NCBI GenBank assembly: GCA_030374805.1
Contig: JARGSG010000091.1
Span: forward strand, 235,989-299,988
DNA: 64,000 bases
Reading direction: 5' to 3'
Source of the DNA: Gracilaria gracilis
Lineage: Eukaryota; Rhodophyta; Florideophyceae; Gracilariales; Gracilariaceae
Made by a program: the position numbers and the translations under genes. Below the pieces are notes generated by a model. The model saw nothing but the letters and a program-made list of their open reading frames with translations, ran no database searches and was not told the DNA's origin. Each line of letters begins with the position of its first letter. The first letter of the stretch is position 1. Shown in pieces: positions 9,490 through 21,000 of this stretch.

Positions 9490-9792
9490 CTGTGTGCTGC
9501 CTCTTGAGAAGCTTCCATGCAACTCGAGTGGTACGCCAACTGAATCCCTTGCCCATGTGACAAACCTCTTCCTCACTCACCAAAAATAAACTTGCCACTT
9601 GGCCTCCTCTTCGAATTGCCATTCGTACCAAAAGCGTTCCCCCTCACCTGTTCTCGCTCACATTGTAATTAACATCCCCGACGCCGCCGCCGCCCCGGAG
9701 CCACGCCCCGGAGCCACGCCCCGGAGCCATTTCTCTACTTAACACCCCCCACCACAACCCCAACAGCTTCCCCCGACTCCCTCGCCGCCAGT
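9490..9792 (+). promoter_or_regulatory. Conserved 5' flank of array gene copy 1
   Basis: This ~300-bp flank is kept almost unchanged before all four copies (also ~12872-13176, ~16101-16405, ~25100-25404). It holds ACCAAAAATAAAC (TATA-like AATAAA on this strand), a run of three 13-bp units CCCCGGAGCCACG at 9693-9729, then CTCTACTTAACACCCCCCACC just before the ATG. The triple 13-mer is the best candidate factor-binding element. Promoter role is inferred from position and conservation. Confidence 0.5.
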
Positions 9793-10365
9793 ATGTCTTT
9801 GACAGAAAGCCCAAACTACTTTCCCGTGCCCAAAATGCTTTCGTGTTGTTTCAAACCATCTTCTCAACCTGATCCCAGTCCGCGCCACCCTTCACATCAC
9901 CCAACCACTGCCCCTTCTCGCGGGGGGTGCGACCCGCACGACGACACACTGTCGTTCTGCGACGTGCCTTCGCTCTCTTGGCATTCTCAGGAGAGAGACG
10001 TGGTCATCGGTGAAATCTTTCAACAAGATCCATGCCACAGCGAGAGCGCATTCGGCCCAATTGAACTCGAGTACCCAACTCCGGAAGCGCCCGTCAGTGG
10101 TGAAACTCGGGTGGAGTCGTGCTTTGATGGCGTCAAATTGCGTCTCAATGACCATTGGTACACGGAGCTTGACTGGCGCGGTTCTGGGATCAAGCACGCC
10201 GCTTTGGCCTTGCCGGAGCAGCGTGCACCCAAACGGCGGCGCTTTGGCAATCACAACATGTCATTCAGCCGTCGTTGGTCCGCAAAGCGCCCTGCGCTAG
10301 AGGATCTCAACCACCGTCCGGCCAAGCAGCTGCGGTCCTGGATCAGCCGTATCTGGACCAAGTGA
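9793..10365 (+). CDS. Array gene, copy 1: unidentified 190-residue protein
   Basis: Not recognised. The protein starts MSLTESPNYFPVPKMLSCCF, then is Pro/Ser/His-rich (residues 22-45), acidic in the middle (DVPSLSWHSQERDVVIGEIF), and ends basic with APKRRRF at ~158-164 and a further Arg/Lys-rich tail (SRRWSAKRP, RSWISRIWTK). The KRRR cluster could be a nuclear localisation signal. There is no signal peptide or membrane span. The ATG lies in the same context in all four copies and the ORF is intact in all four, which argues for a real gene. Copy 1 reads IELE at residues 90-93 and ends in TGA. The antisense 120-codon ORF and the 96-codon ORF in another frame are also preserved, but only because the DNA is nearly identical. 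Confidence 0.7.
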   Translation: MSLTESPNYFPVPKMLSCCFKPSSQPDPSPRHPSHHPTTAPSRGGCDPHDDTLSFCDVPSLSWHSQERDVVIGEIFQQDPCHSESAFGPIELEYPTPEAPVSGETRVESCFDGVKLRLNDHWYTELDWRGSGIKHAALALPEQRAPKRRRFGNHNMSFSRRWSAKRPALEDLNHRPAKQLRSWISRIWTK

Positions 10366-13176
10366 CGGAGCTGAAGGCGCATTACCTGTCGGTTGTTGCG
10401 TTCTGAGGCTCTGACAGCCGTGCGATTGCACAACGGACCAACTTGGAGGTTGTGGTCACAACACCACTGTGACACACGCTGCGCTCTGCGCGGTGTGGGT
10501 CGCTTTTGCCCAATTGGGCTGCCTAGCGAATTGCGCCTCGCGGCGTGTTCACTGGGCGGCTGGGGCGACTGAAGCGGTGCCACGAGGCACTGTTTTGGTG
10601 GCTGCAACTTTCTTTTGATCGTAGCAGTTATCTCTACAAACGAGTCAGCCGCTTATGGTATGAGTTTGTGGATATAGCTCACTCATTCTAACGATCTCTG
10701 GACCACTTCACGTGACCGTGACATACAAACAACTGATTGGTGTGTTGTACGTCACAGTCACGTGAATTAGCCCACAGATCGCTCGATTGAGTACGGCAAT
10801 TGCTACACGGTACCTTCATATGTCAAGTTCTTCACAAAACCTCGTACTGTACACATCTACAACCATCACAGTTCAACACACTTGTTCCCCTTTCATTCAG
10901 CACTGCCCAAAAACGTCTAACTCGAACAGCCAACACCAGTGACATTGTCAATTTCAAATCCTAGTTGTAGCACATGTGTTATTGTGGTATGCTCTTGTAT
11001 TCTGCAGTTCCTCCTGCACTCCGGTGGTGGTGGAGAGTAATGCTCCACCACCACCTGGTCATATTTAATATGAAAAGCCTCAACAGATGAAGTTTCCAAC
11101 GTTCTAGTTTCAAAGACAGGTATAAAGCCCAATACTTCTCAAGTCCAAAGCGATGTCAACTCCATGTGCCATGCCCAATTCAATTTCACAAACACCAGAA
11201 GAGGCCGTAGGAGCTACGGTTTACATACTGTTCAGGGGACTTGTAACACTGAAGGTTAATGATGAAGGTCTGCTTAACTGTCACAAACAGAGAGCTGCCT
11301 CCATCACGTTTTACATCGCTACACATCTACTGCTGTATTGGATACATCTGGAAGATATCTGGAAGATCTATCGCTAGATAATATGGTTACAATATGATAA
11401 AGAGAAAGCTTGAAGTGGCTTGCAGTGGCTTGTAGTCTTTCTGTGACACCCTCCGTGGCCCTACACGTACCATAGCTTTACAGCACTTAGTTTCAAACAA
11501 ACTTCAATTCAAATTGCTTGTGCTTGTGACTACCAACGGTACCGTCGGTACCAATTCCCTCGGCGCCCTCAAACTGAACCTTAAACGCACGAATATCATG
11601 GCCGTTTACTAAACTAACGGCTGACATGAACAGAACGTCTAGCTTGCAAAGTGAAAGGAGAGCAAAAATTCAAATGTCAATGCCGGCGCCACCCCTTCCC
11701 CAGTCCTATCCATCGCAACTCGCCAGCTGCATGCGCGCGCACCCCCAACGACCGCAGCGGGTGTTCCCGCGCGCAGAGCGCTTCGCTCTCACCGTTCTGC
11801 AACAACGCACACAACACCAGCGATAAGCGCCATCATTCGCTCCACATTCGTACCTCATCAGCGCACCCTCCCCCGCCGCACTCCACGCCGCGGCTGCCGC
11901 CTCTTTCGTGTTCTCCACGTCGCCGCCCGCAAGCGCCCAGCCAGCCCCATCGCAACTTGCCGGCTGCATTCTCTCGCACTGGCGCGCGCCAACCACCGCA
12001 GCCACTAACTCTACCAACGCTACCACCCGCAGCGTGCTTCACACTCATCGTACCGCTCGTCGTCCGCGCACATTCCGACCGCGTCAACCTCTCCCACTCA
12101 CACCGTTCCCGCCTCGCACAATAAATCCAACCCACCCGCACGCATCAGCCTTTCCAAAAGCCAGCGCGCATAAGCTCATGAGAGGCGCCATTGTTCGGTC
12201 CGCATTCGTAGCTAATCTGCGCGCACCGATTGTACCCCATTCCAGGTGCACACTGTCCTCAACTGTGCCTATTTCTCACGCGAACTTCTCTCCGCTCGCC
12301 ACATCTCCACGCAGCTGCCCTACCGCCCCTTCCACACAACCATTTCACAGTCACAGCTGTAGCAACACACCATCAAGTTGCCAACCGTTGTGTGAAAGTC
12401 TGCATCGCAACCCAACCATTCCAGCTCTATAACATATTAACGTTGTCCTGCCTCACTGTAGTGGCAGGTGCCGCTCTTCCCTCCAGCTCACTACACTCAC
12501 ACGGGCCGCATCTCCCATCTCCAAGCACAACCTGCTATTTCGCCCACGTCCTATATTGCGCCCACCCCTCGCATACCGTATACATCCGCGCCGCACCCCA
12601 AACACGCCGTCAGCCCTTCCTCACACTTGTAGTATCACCAGCCCGAGAGTATCACCCTCTGCACTTTACGCAGCCGTATCCTTGGCCCACATCCATCTCG
12701 CCCGCTGCACACGTACCGCATGTATTCTACCCATATGTCAATCTGTGCCATTCATCGCACACCATCAGCCTGGTCTGTTGTGCAATACTCAACACGGTGT
12801 TCTCAACATCTTCACAGTATCAAGTTCATACCACCAACTGCACGCGTCATCATCCTCAAATGTCACCACGCACTGTGTGCTGCCTCTTGAGAAGCTTCCA
12901 TGCAACTCGAATGGTACGCCAACTGAATCCCTTGCCCATGTGACAAACCTCTTCCTCACTCACCAAAAATAAACTTGCCACTTGGCCTCCTCTTCGAATT
13001 GTCATTCGTACCAAAAGCGTTCCCCCTCACCTGTTCTCGCTCACATTGTAATTAACATCCCCGACGCCGCCGCCGCCCCGGAGCCACGCCCCGGAGCCAC
13101 GCCCCGGAGCCATTTCTCTACTTAACACCCCCCACCACACCCCCCAACAGCTTCCCCCGACTCCCTCGCCGCCAGT
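10366..13176. repeat. Array spacer 1
   Basis: From the stop of copy 1 to the ATG of copy 2. The first ~550 bp are common to all units. The 10925-13176 part matches 23154-25404 with about two substitutions and one single-base indel noticed. Bases ~11665-12420 are C-rich and contain degenerate repeats of a motif around GCGCCATCATTCGCTCCACA and CATCGCAACTC. Pro/Ser/His-rich ORFs here (up to 237 codons) are not preserved in spacer 2 and are treated as chance. Confidence 0.8.
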
Positions 13177-13749
13177 ATGTCTTTGACAGAAAGCCCAAAC
13201 TACTTTCCCGTGCCCAAAATGCTTTCGTGTTGTTTCAAACAATCTTCTCAACCTGATCCCAGTCCGCGCCACCCTTCACATCACCCAACCACTGCCCCTT
13301 CTCGCGGGGGGTGCGACCCGCACGACGACACACTGTCGTTCTGCGACGTGCCTTCGCTCTCTTGGCATTCTCAGGAGAGAGACGTGGTCATCGGTGAAAT
13401 CTTTCAACAAGATCCATGCCACAGCGAGAGCGCATTCGGCCCAATGGAACTCGACTACCCAACTCCGGAAGCGCCCGTCAGTGGTGAAACTCGGGTGGAG
13501 TCGTGCTTTGATGGCGTCAAATTGCGTCTCAATGACCATTGGTACACGGAGCTTGACTGGCGCGGTTCTGGGATCAAGCACGCCGCTTTGGCCTTGCCGG
13601 AGCAGCGTGCACCCAAACGGCGGCGCTTTGGCAATCACAACATGTCATTCAGCCGTCGTTGGTCCGCAAAGCGCCCTGCGCTAGAGGATCTCAACCACCG
13701 TCCGGCCAAGCAGCTGCGGTCCTGGATCAGCCGTATCTGGACCAAGTGA
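13177..13749 (+). CDS. Array gene, copy 2
   Basis: 190 codons. Differs from copy 1 at residue 22 (Gln instead of Pro) and within residues 90-93 (MELD instead of IELE); the rest appears identical at DNA level. Stop is TGA, as in copy 1. It has the same conserved 5' flank with the three 13-bp units. Confidence 0.7.
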   Translation: MSLTESPNYFPVPKMLSCCFKQSSQPDPSPRHPSHHPTTAPSRGGCDPHDDTLSFCDVPSLSWHSQERDVVIGEIFQQDPCHSESAFGPMELDYPTPEAPVSGETRVESCFDGVKLRLNDHWYTELDWRGSGIKHAALALPEQRAPKRRRFGNHNMSFSRRWSAKRPALEDLNHRPAKQLRSWISRIWTK

Positions 13750-16405
13750 CGGAGCTGAAGGCGCATTACCTGTCGGTTGTTGCGTCCTGAGGCTCTGACA
13801 GCCGTGCGATTGCACAACGGACCAACTTGGAGGTTGTGGTCACAATACCACTGTGACACACGCTGCGCTCTGCGCGGTGTGGGTCGCTTTTGCCCAATTG
13901 GGCTGCCTAGCGAATTGCGCCTCGCGGCGTGTTCACTGGGCGGCTGGGGCGACTGAAGCGGTGCCACGAGGCACTGTTTTGGTGGCTGCAACTTTCTTTT
14001 GATCGTAGCAGTTATCTCTACAAACGAGTCAGCCGCTTATGGTATGAGTTTGTGGATATAGCTCACTCATTCTAACGATCTCTGGACCACTTCACGTGAC
14101 CGTGACATACAAACAACTGATTGGTGTGTTGTACGTCACAGTCACGTGAATTAGCCCACAGATCGCTCGATTGAGTACGGCAATTGCTACACGGTACCTT
14201 CATATGTCAAGTTCTTCACAAAACCTCGTACTGTACACATCTACAACCATCACAGTTCAACACACTTGTTCCCCTTTCATTCAGCACTGCCCAAAAACGT
14301 CTAACTCGAACAGCCAACACCAGTGACATTGTCAATTTCAAATCCTAGTTGTAGCACATGTGTTATTGTGGTAGGCTTTTGCATTCTGCAGTTCCTCCTG
14401 CACGCTGTCAACTCCATGTACCGTACGCAATTCCAGAGACACCAAAAAAAGTCGAAAGAGCTACGTTTCACGTGGCATACTGTTCTGGGGACTTGTAACT
14501 CTGAAGGTTAATGATGAAGGTCTGTTTAGTTCTCACAAACAGAGAGCTGTCTCCATCACGTTTTACAGCGCTACATATCTATTGCTGTACTGGGTACATC
14601 TGGAAGATGTATCGCCAGATCACCTTTTAGGCTACAATATGATAGAGAGAAAGCTTGAAATGAGTTGCAGTGGCTTTCAGTGGCTTGTAGTGGCTTGCAG
14701 TGGCTTTTTGTCGTTCTGTGAGCACACTATTGTACGTGGCCCTATACGTAATGTTACCATAGTTTTACTGTACTTAGCTTCAAGCAAACTTCAATTCAAA
14801 TTAAATGTGACTACCAAACTCCTCGGCCCCATAAACTGAACCTGAAACGCACGAATACCAGAGTAGTAACTGCTGACACGAACAGAATGTCTAGCTTGCA
14901 AAGTGAAAGGAGAGCAAACATTCAAATCTCAATGCCGGCGCCACTCATTCCCCAGCCCCATCCATCACAACTCGTTAGATGCATCCGCGCCACCCCAATG
15001 ACCGCAGCGGGTGCCCTCCCCCTTCGATGCGTTTCGCTCTCGCCGTTCACGTTCTGCTCGAGCGCACATAACACGAGCGATAAGCACCATCATTCGCTCC
15101 ACATTCGCACCTCATCAGCGCACCTCCCCCGCCGCACTCCACGCCGCGGCTGCCACCTCTTTCGTATTCTCTCCATCGCCGCCCGTAAGCGCCCAGCCCC
15201 GTCGCAACTCGCTGGCTGCATCCTCGCCCCCCTGGCGCGCGCCAACCGCCCGCAGACAATACCAACGGTACCACCCGCAGCGCGCTTCACACCCATCGTA
15301 TCGCTCGTCGTCCGTGGACATTCCGAACGCGTCAACCCCCGCCACACACACCGGTACACCGTTCCCGGCGCACACAACAAGCATACAGACACAAGTCCAA
15401 AGCTCCCCCAGCACGCGCCAGCCTTCCCCACACCCAGCGCGCACAAAACCAGTGAGAAGCGCCATCGTTTCATCAGCATTTGTAGCGCATTAGCGCGCAC
15501 CGATTGTACCTTATTCCGTCCGCACACTGTCCCCAACTGTGCCAATGGCTCACGCGCACTTCTCTCCTCTGCAGCAGCTCAACGAAATTGCTGCGGCCTC
15601 TATCGCACAACCAAATTCCTCCGCCACAGCTGTAACAACACCCCACCACGTTGGCAACCGTTTGTGTGATAAACTGAATCGCAACCGAACCATTCCAACC
15701 CCATATGATATAACGTTTTCCTGCCGCACTCGTTCCGCAGATCCCATCTCCGACCTCCGCCTGCTTTTCCACCCACGCCGTACATTGCGCACACCCCGCG
15801 CATACGTATCCATTCGCGCCGCACCCTACACACGACGATAGCCCTTCCTCACACTTATAGTACCGCCAGCCCCACAGTATCACTCTCTGCACTTTACGCA
15901 GCCGTATCCGTGGCCCGCATCCATCTCGCCCGCCAGAGACGTGAGGCATATATTGTAGCCCTATCCCGAACACTTTCCATACCAAAACCGTATGCACCAG
16001 CTGCCATTCGCCGAACACGACCAGCCTGGTCCGTCGAGAGCTACTCACCACGTCCATACAACCAACTGCACGCGTCACTCACCACGAAACGTCAACACGC
16101 TCTGTGTGCTGCCTCGTGAGAAGCTTCCATGCAACTCGAGTGGTACGCCAACTGAATCCCTTGCCCATGTGACAAACCTCTTCCTCACTCACCAAAAATA
16201 AACTTGCCACTTGGCCTCCTCTTCGAATTGCCATTCGTACCAAAAGCGTTCCCCCTCACCTGTTCTCGCTCACATTGTAATTAACATCCCCGACGCCGCC
16301 GCCGCCCCGGAGCCACGCCCCGGAGCCACGCCCCGGAGCCATTTCTCTACTTAACACCCCCCACCACACCCCCCAACAGCTTCCCCCGACTCCCTCGCCG
16401 CCAGT
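13750..16405. repeat. Array spacer 2, diverged
   Basis: Homologous to spacers 1 and 3 near both CDS flanks but clearly diverged from ~14370 to ~16110. A ~150-bp segment present in spacers 1 and 3 (containing GGTGGTGGTGGAGAGTAATG) is missing. The C-rich degenerate repeats around GCGCCATC...TCCACATTCG are still visible at ~15080-15130 and ~15455-15500. Its ORFs (up to 260 codons) do not match those of spacer 1, so none is annotated. Confidence 0.75.
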
Positions 16406-16978
16406 ATGTCTTTGACAGAAAGCCCAAACTACTTTCCCGTGCCCAAAATGCTTTCGTGTTGTTTCAAACCATCTTCTCAACCTGATCCCAGTCCGCGCCA
16501 CCCTTCACATCACCCAACCACTGCCCCTTCTCGCGGGGGGTGCGACCCGCACGACGACACACTGTCGTTCTGCGACGTGCCTTCGCTCTCTTGGCATTCT
16601 CAGGAGAGAGACGTGGTCATCGGTGAAATCTTTCAACAAGATCCATGCCACAGCGAGAGCGCATTCGGCCCAATGGAACTCGACTACCCAACTCCGGAAG
16701 CGCCCGTCAGTGGTGAAACTCGGGTGGAGTCGTGCTTTGATGGCGTCAAATTGCGTCTCAATGACCATTGGTACACGGAGCTTGACTGGCGCGGTTCTGG
16801 GATCAAGCACGCCGCTTTGGCCTTGCCGGAGCAGCGTGCACCCAAACGGCGGCGCTTTGGCAATCACAACATGTCATTCAGCCGTCGTTGGTCCGCAAAG
16901 CGCCCTGCGCTAGAGGATCTCAACCACCGTCCGGCCAAGCAGCTGCGGTCCTGGATCAGCCGTATCTGGACCAAGTAA
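16406..16978 (+). CDS. Array gene, copy 3
   Basis: 190 codons, with MELD at residues 90-93 as in copy 2 and Pro at residue 22 as in copies 1 and 4. The stop is TAA followed by AGG, shared with copy 4 but not copies 1 and 2. So copies 1-2 and 3-4 share 3' variants while copies 2-3 share the internal variant, a mosaic pattern. Confidence 0.7.
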   Translation: MSLTESPNYFPVPKMLSCCFKPSSQPDPSPRHPSHHPTTAPSRGGCDPHDDTLSFCDVPSLSWHSQERDVVIGEIFQQDPCHSESAFGPMELDYPTPEAPVSGETRVESCFDGVKLRLNDHWYTELDWRGSGIKHAALALPEQRAPKRRRFGNHNMSFSRRWSAKRPALEDLNHRPAKQLRSWISRIWTK

Positions 16979-17535
16979 AGGAGCTGAAGGCGCATTACCT
17001 GTCGGTTGTTGCGTCCTGAGGCTCTGACAGCCGTGCGATGGCACAACGGACCAACCTGGAGGTTGTGGTCACAACACCACTGTGACACATGCTGCGCTCT
17101 GCGCGGTGTGGGTCGCTTTTGCCCAATTGGGCTGCCTAGCGAATTGCGCCTCGCGGCATGTTCACTGGGCAGCTGGGGCGACTGAAGCGGTGCCACGAGG
17201 CACTGTTTTGGTGGCTCCAACTTTCTTTTGATCGTAGCAGTTATCTCTACAAACGAGTCAGCCGCTTATGGTATGAGTTTGGGGATATATCTCGCTCATT
17301 CTAACGATCTCTGGACCACTTCACGTGACCGTGACATACAAACAACTGATTGGTGTGTTGTACGTCACAGTCACGTGAATTGGCCCACAGATCGCTCGAT
17401 TGAGTACGGCAATTGCTACCTTCATATGTCAAGTTCTTCACAAAACCTCGTACTGTACACATCTACAACCATCACAGTTCAACACACTTGTTCCCCTTTC
17501 ATTCAGCACTGCCCAAAAACGTCTAACTCGAACAG

Positions 17536-17993
17536 TGTTGTTGGATGTTGGCTGATAAAGGGAATTCTGGATCAGGCGCCAACTACGGTAGAAGGGTTGG
17601 AAAGAAGGAGAAAGATTGAGGCAGCTAGACAGAGCGGGCACACCCACACGAAGTTGCTCTTCTGTGTGAGTCACCGTCCAGGAGGAAGGACGGCCTTTTA
17701 TGCGTACCCCAGCCAAGCCAGTTGACTGTTGACTTGACAGACGTGATTGCACTTGTACATCACGCTAGCAGCCAAAGGTTCCGCAGGAACAAGATGGTAG
17801 GCGTCTAGAAAACTATCTGACGTAACCCTGACTACGCAATTTCCCGTATTGTCCGTTTGTTGACGTACTGCACGTTTATCTCGATTTGCGCGCATATGCG
17901 TACGCGGCTTAGTCCTGACGTCAGCCGAAACATGTATGATGCATTGATGTATGTCCAACGCAGAGCGGCAACGGTGATGCAGAGTAGACAACA
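17536..17993 (-). repeat. Element 1, 3' LTR
   Basis: 458 bp, matching 22696-23153 with about four substitutions. It is the 3' LTR because the element reads on the minus strand. The end of pol lies 35 bp away. Confidence 0.95.
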
Positions 17994-18028
17994 GCGCCCC
18001 GTAAGAATTGAAGAGCAGAATGAAAATC

Positions 18029-21000
18029 TTACATGTTTGCAGCAGCGATGTTGCTTTGCCGTTTCGTTCCCGTGGCGGACACCTCCTCCAGGTATTCCTT
18101 GACAAGAACTGGAACGTCGTCGCGGAGAGAATCCAAGGACACCCAATCCGTTTCACTTTCAGAGAATCCACGCCATTTCACTAACAACTCGGCAATCCCC
18201 TTCCTCAGTCTAATATCCTCAAAACGATCAATTACGAGTAGTGTCCCTTGCTGATAAGAAAGGTAGTTGCGTAGTTCTTCAGTGACCTCGAACTCTCTGT
18301 TGCGGAAAAACTTCAACCTTCTTCCGTGGACCTCCAGCTTCTGACCATCCAGCAGCGACTCAATGACAAAGATGTACTCCGATCTGCACTCTACGACACG
18401 AAATGGCCCCATCCACTTCAGAGAGGGCTTTCGCGTACGTTCGCGTTCCAAGACGCCACGGAGAACAAAGTCACCCTCCTGAAAGTTTGGAGCACGCACG
18501 TTAGTCTTCCTGTTGTGTGATTCAACAGCTTTTCTTCGTTTCTCCGTGCATCGTTCCGCTACCTCTTTGTGCATGGAACAGAGGGCCTTCTGTGTTTCTT
18601 CAATATTGCGGAGTTGTTTTCCACGGATGTTATCGGGAGACAAAATTCTTGTCTTGCCTCCGACTTTCCTTGTGATCGCTGACAACGGGGTATCCTGCCT
18701 GTGGCCTGTGAATACTGTGAGTGGGCAGCGGTTACCCAGGCGGTCCAAGATAGAGCTGTTGAGAGCAGCCTGAACCACGGGCAAGATACTTGGCCAACAG
18801 TTCTGTGGGAGTTGAAATTCCGAGAGCAGAGCTCTACACGCTCTCAAAAGCTCGCGGCAAACCACTTCCACAGTTCCATTTGACCATGGACAATATGCCA
18901 GAGTGAAGTGGTGAGATGAATTCGTTTTCTCCTTAAGGTGCCGCACCACTTCGTTCTTGAAGTGCGAGCCCCTGTCAGAAATCCATTGAGTTACTACCCC
19001 AAAGGCAGCAAACCACCGAATTAACTCGTCGGCAACTACTTCTGCCGTAGTCTCCGTTGTGGGAACCAACCAAACATACCCGCTGTGGTCATCCTTAAAT
19101 ACAAGGACGTACAGTAGGTCGTCCTGTCCAGGAGACATGTAGCAAAAATCGAAATGTAGCAGTTCGTTTGGCTTCTCGGCGTGCAAAGCATGTCCCAATG
19201 GGCGAGGAATAGTCTTGGCCGGCTCGGTGCAGAGGCAGTGAAGGCAGGTTTTCACGAATGACTTCAAATCGTCATCCATGTTCTTCCAGTAAAAGAATGC
19301 CTTCGTGGTTGCAAGAGTGACTTTCGAACTTCTGTGCCCGCCAGACCCAGTGTGCGCTGCGACAACAATGCGCAGCTTGAGAAGATCTGAGTCAGATGGG
19401 ACCCACAGTACGTCTTTCTCGTTTCGGATTCCGTCTTCGGTCTTCGTGAACCCCTTTGGAGGCACCTCCTCTGTTGATAACTGTGCCTCTTTGACTTGGT
19501 GAATGTCAGGCCAGTCGAGCTTGCTGTCCGTGCCGGGGTTGATTGGTGCTACCATAAGAGCCTTGCATCGTAACATCTTGGCGGCGACAACTGTCCTCGT
19601 GGGGTTGACAGCCCAACGGGTCAGCATGTCGGCCCATACGTTCTGCACGCCGGGCAAATGCTCTACCACGTATCTAAACCCACTGAGTTTGATAGCCCAG
19701 CGCATCAATTTGCTGGCCGTTTGTCTCGAGATACCAGGGTTCCTCCCGTACGGGTCGTACAAGTACACAAGGTTGGCATGATCTGTGAAGATGTTTACCT
19801 CACGTCCGGTAACCAAGTAATCAAGACGACACATTGATTCCACGATAGCAAAGCCTTCCTTTTCGGGTACTGACCAGTTGACAGCTGATCCTGTAAAAGA
19901 ACCCGAAAGGAAACAAAGAGGCTCGTGTTGCTGCTCTTCGATGGCTTTGTGTCGGTCCGACGCAGGCACTTGTGTAAGAATGGCTGACCAATGTGTATCA
20001 GACGCATCTGTAAATAGACACAGATGATGATCGTGCTTAGGATGCGCAAGCTTTACGGCGGCGGTCAGTTGATTTTTGATGTCAGCAAATGCTGAATCGA
20101 GCTCGGCGCCCCATGAGTCGGTGATGGAAAGGTTGCGCAGGGCGCGTTTGGTTCGCTTTCCAGCCTTTGCGTAACAGCTCTCAAGCAGTTGATGCAGAGG
20201 AGCGATGCGTTCAGAGTAAGCGGGAATTGAATTACGCATCCAATTCGTTGCACACACGAATTGCTGGAGCTCGCTCGCCATACTGGGCTTCCGCATTTCT
20301 GTGAGAGCTTCATAGTGTCGTGGGTGATACTGTACTCCTTCTGCTGAGATGATGCGCCCACAGAACTGAACTTGAGAAGCGAATAACGTGGTCTTCTCCG
20401 CATGAATCTTCAAGCCGATTTCTTCACAGACAAGAAAAAAGGTTTCAAGATTGGCAAGTAGATCTTCTTCGCTCTTGGCATACAACAGAAAATCGTCGAT
20501 CCACTGTAAAAGGTTCGACACTCGTCCCTCAAACTTGTTCGAGAGTACGGCTTGAAAGTGATTTCCTGAGTCACTACCGCCTTGCAAGAGGCGTTTGGAG
20601 GAGTAGACTCCGATTGGAGTTTGAATGGACATCATTTCCTGGGACTCTGCAGAAAGTGGTACCTGCCAATAACCGTGGGCTAGGTCAATTTTGGCAAAGC
20701 ATGTGCTTCCCGAAAGATCCTGGAAATGCGATTCCAGATGTGGCATAGCGGACTGGATAGGTACAGTGCGTGCATTTGGGCCACGGAGGTCTACAGTGAA
20801 TCTCAGCTTTGTCGAACCAGGTTTCGGTACTGCGAGGGCTGGCGATGCCCACCTGGCTGACGGATTCTTGTAGATGGCTCCCATAGCCTCCAGTTCGCGT
20901 ATCGTTCGGATGATGAACTCTCTCTGTTGTGGTGCGTAACGTCTCTGCGACGATCTGTACGGCTTTGCATTTTCAACAGGAGTTATGGTCAGAGGTGGGA

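Noticed and set aside
11651-12943. 157-, 174- and 237-codon ORFs in array spacer 1 (and identical ones at 23880-25172)
   Set aside because: Identical only because the DNA was recently duplicated; the diverged spacer 2 does not keep them. Composition is that of C-rich repeats.
13276-13638. 120-codon antisense ORF conserved in all four array genes
   Set aside because: Preserved by DNA identity with the sense gene; no independent evidence separates it from a shadow.
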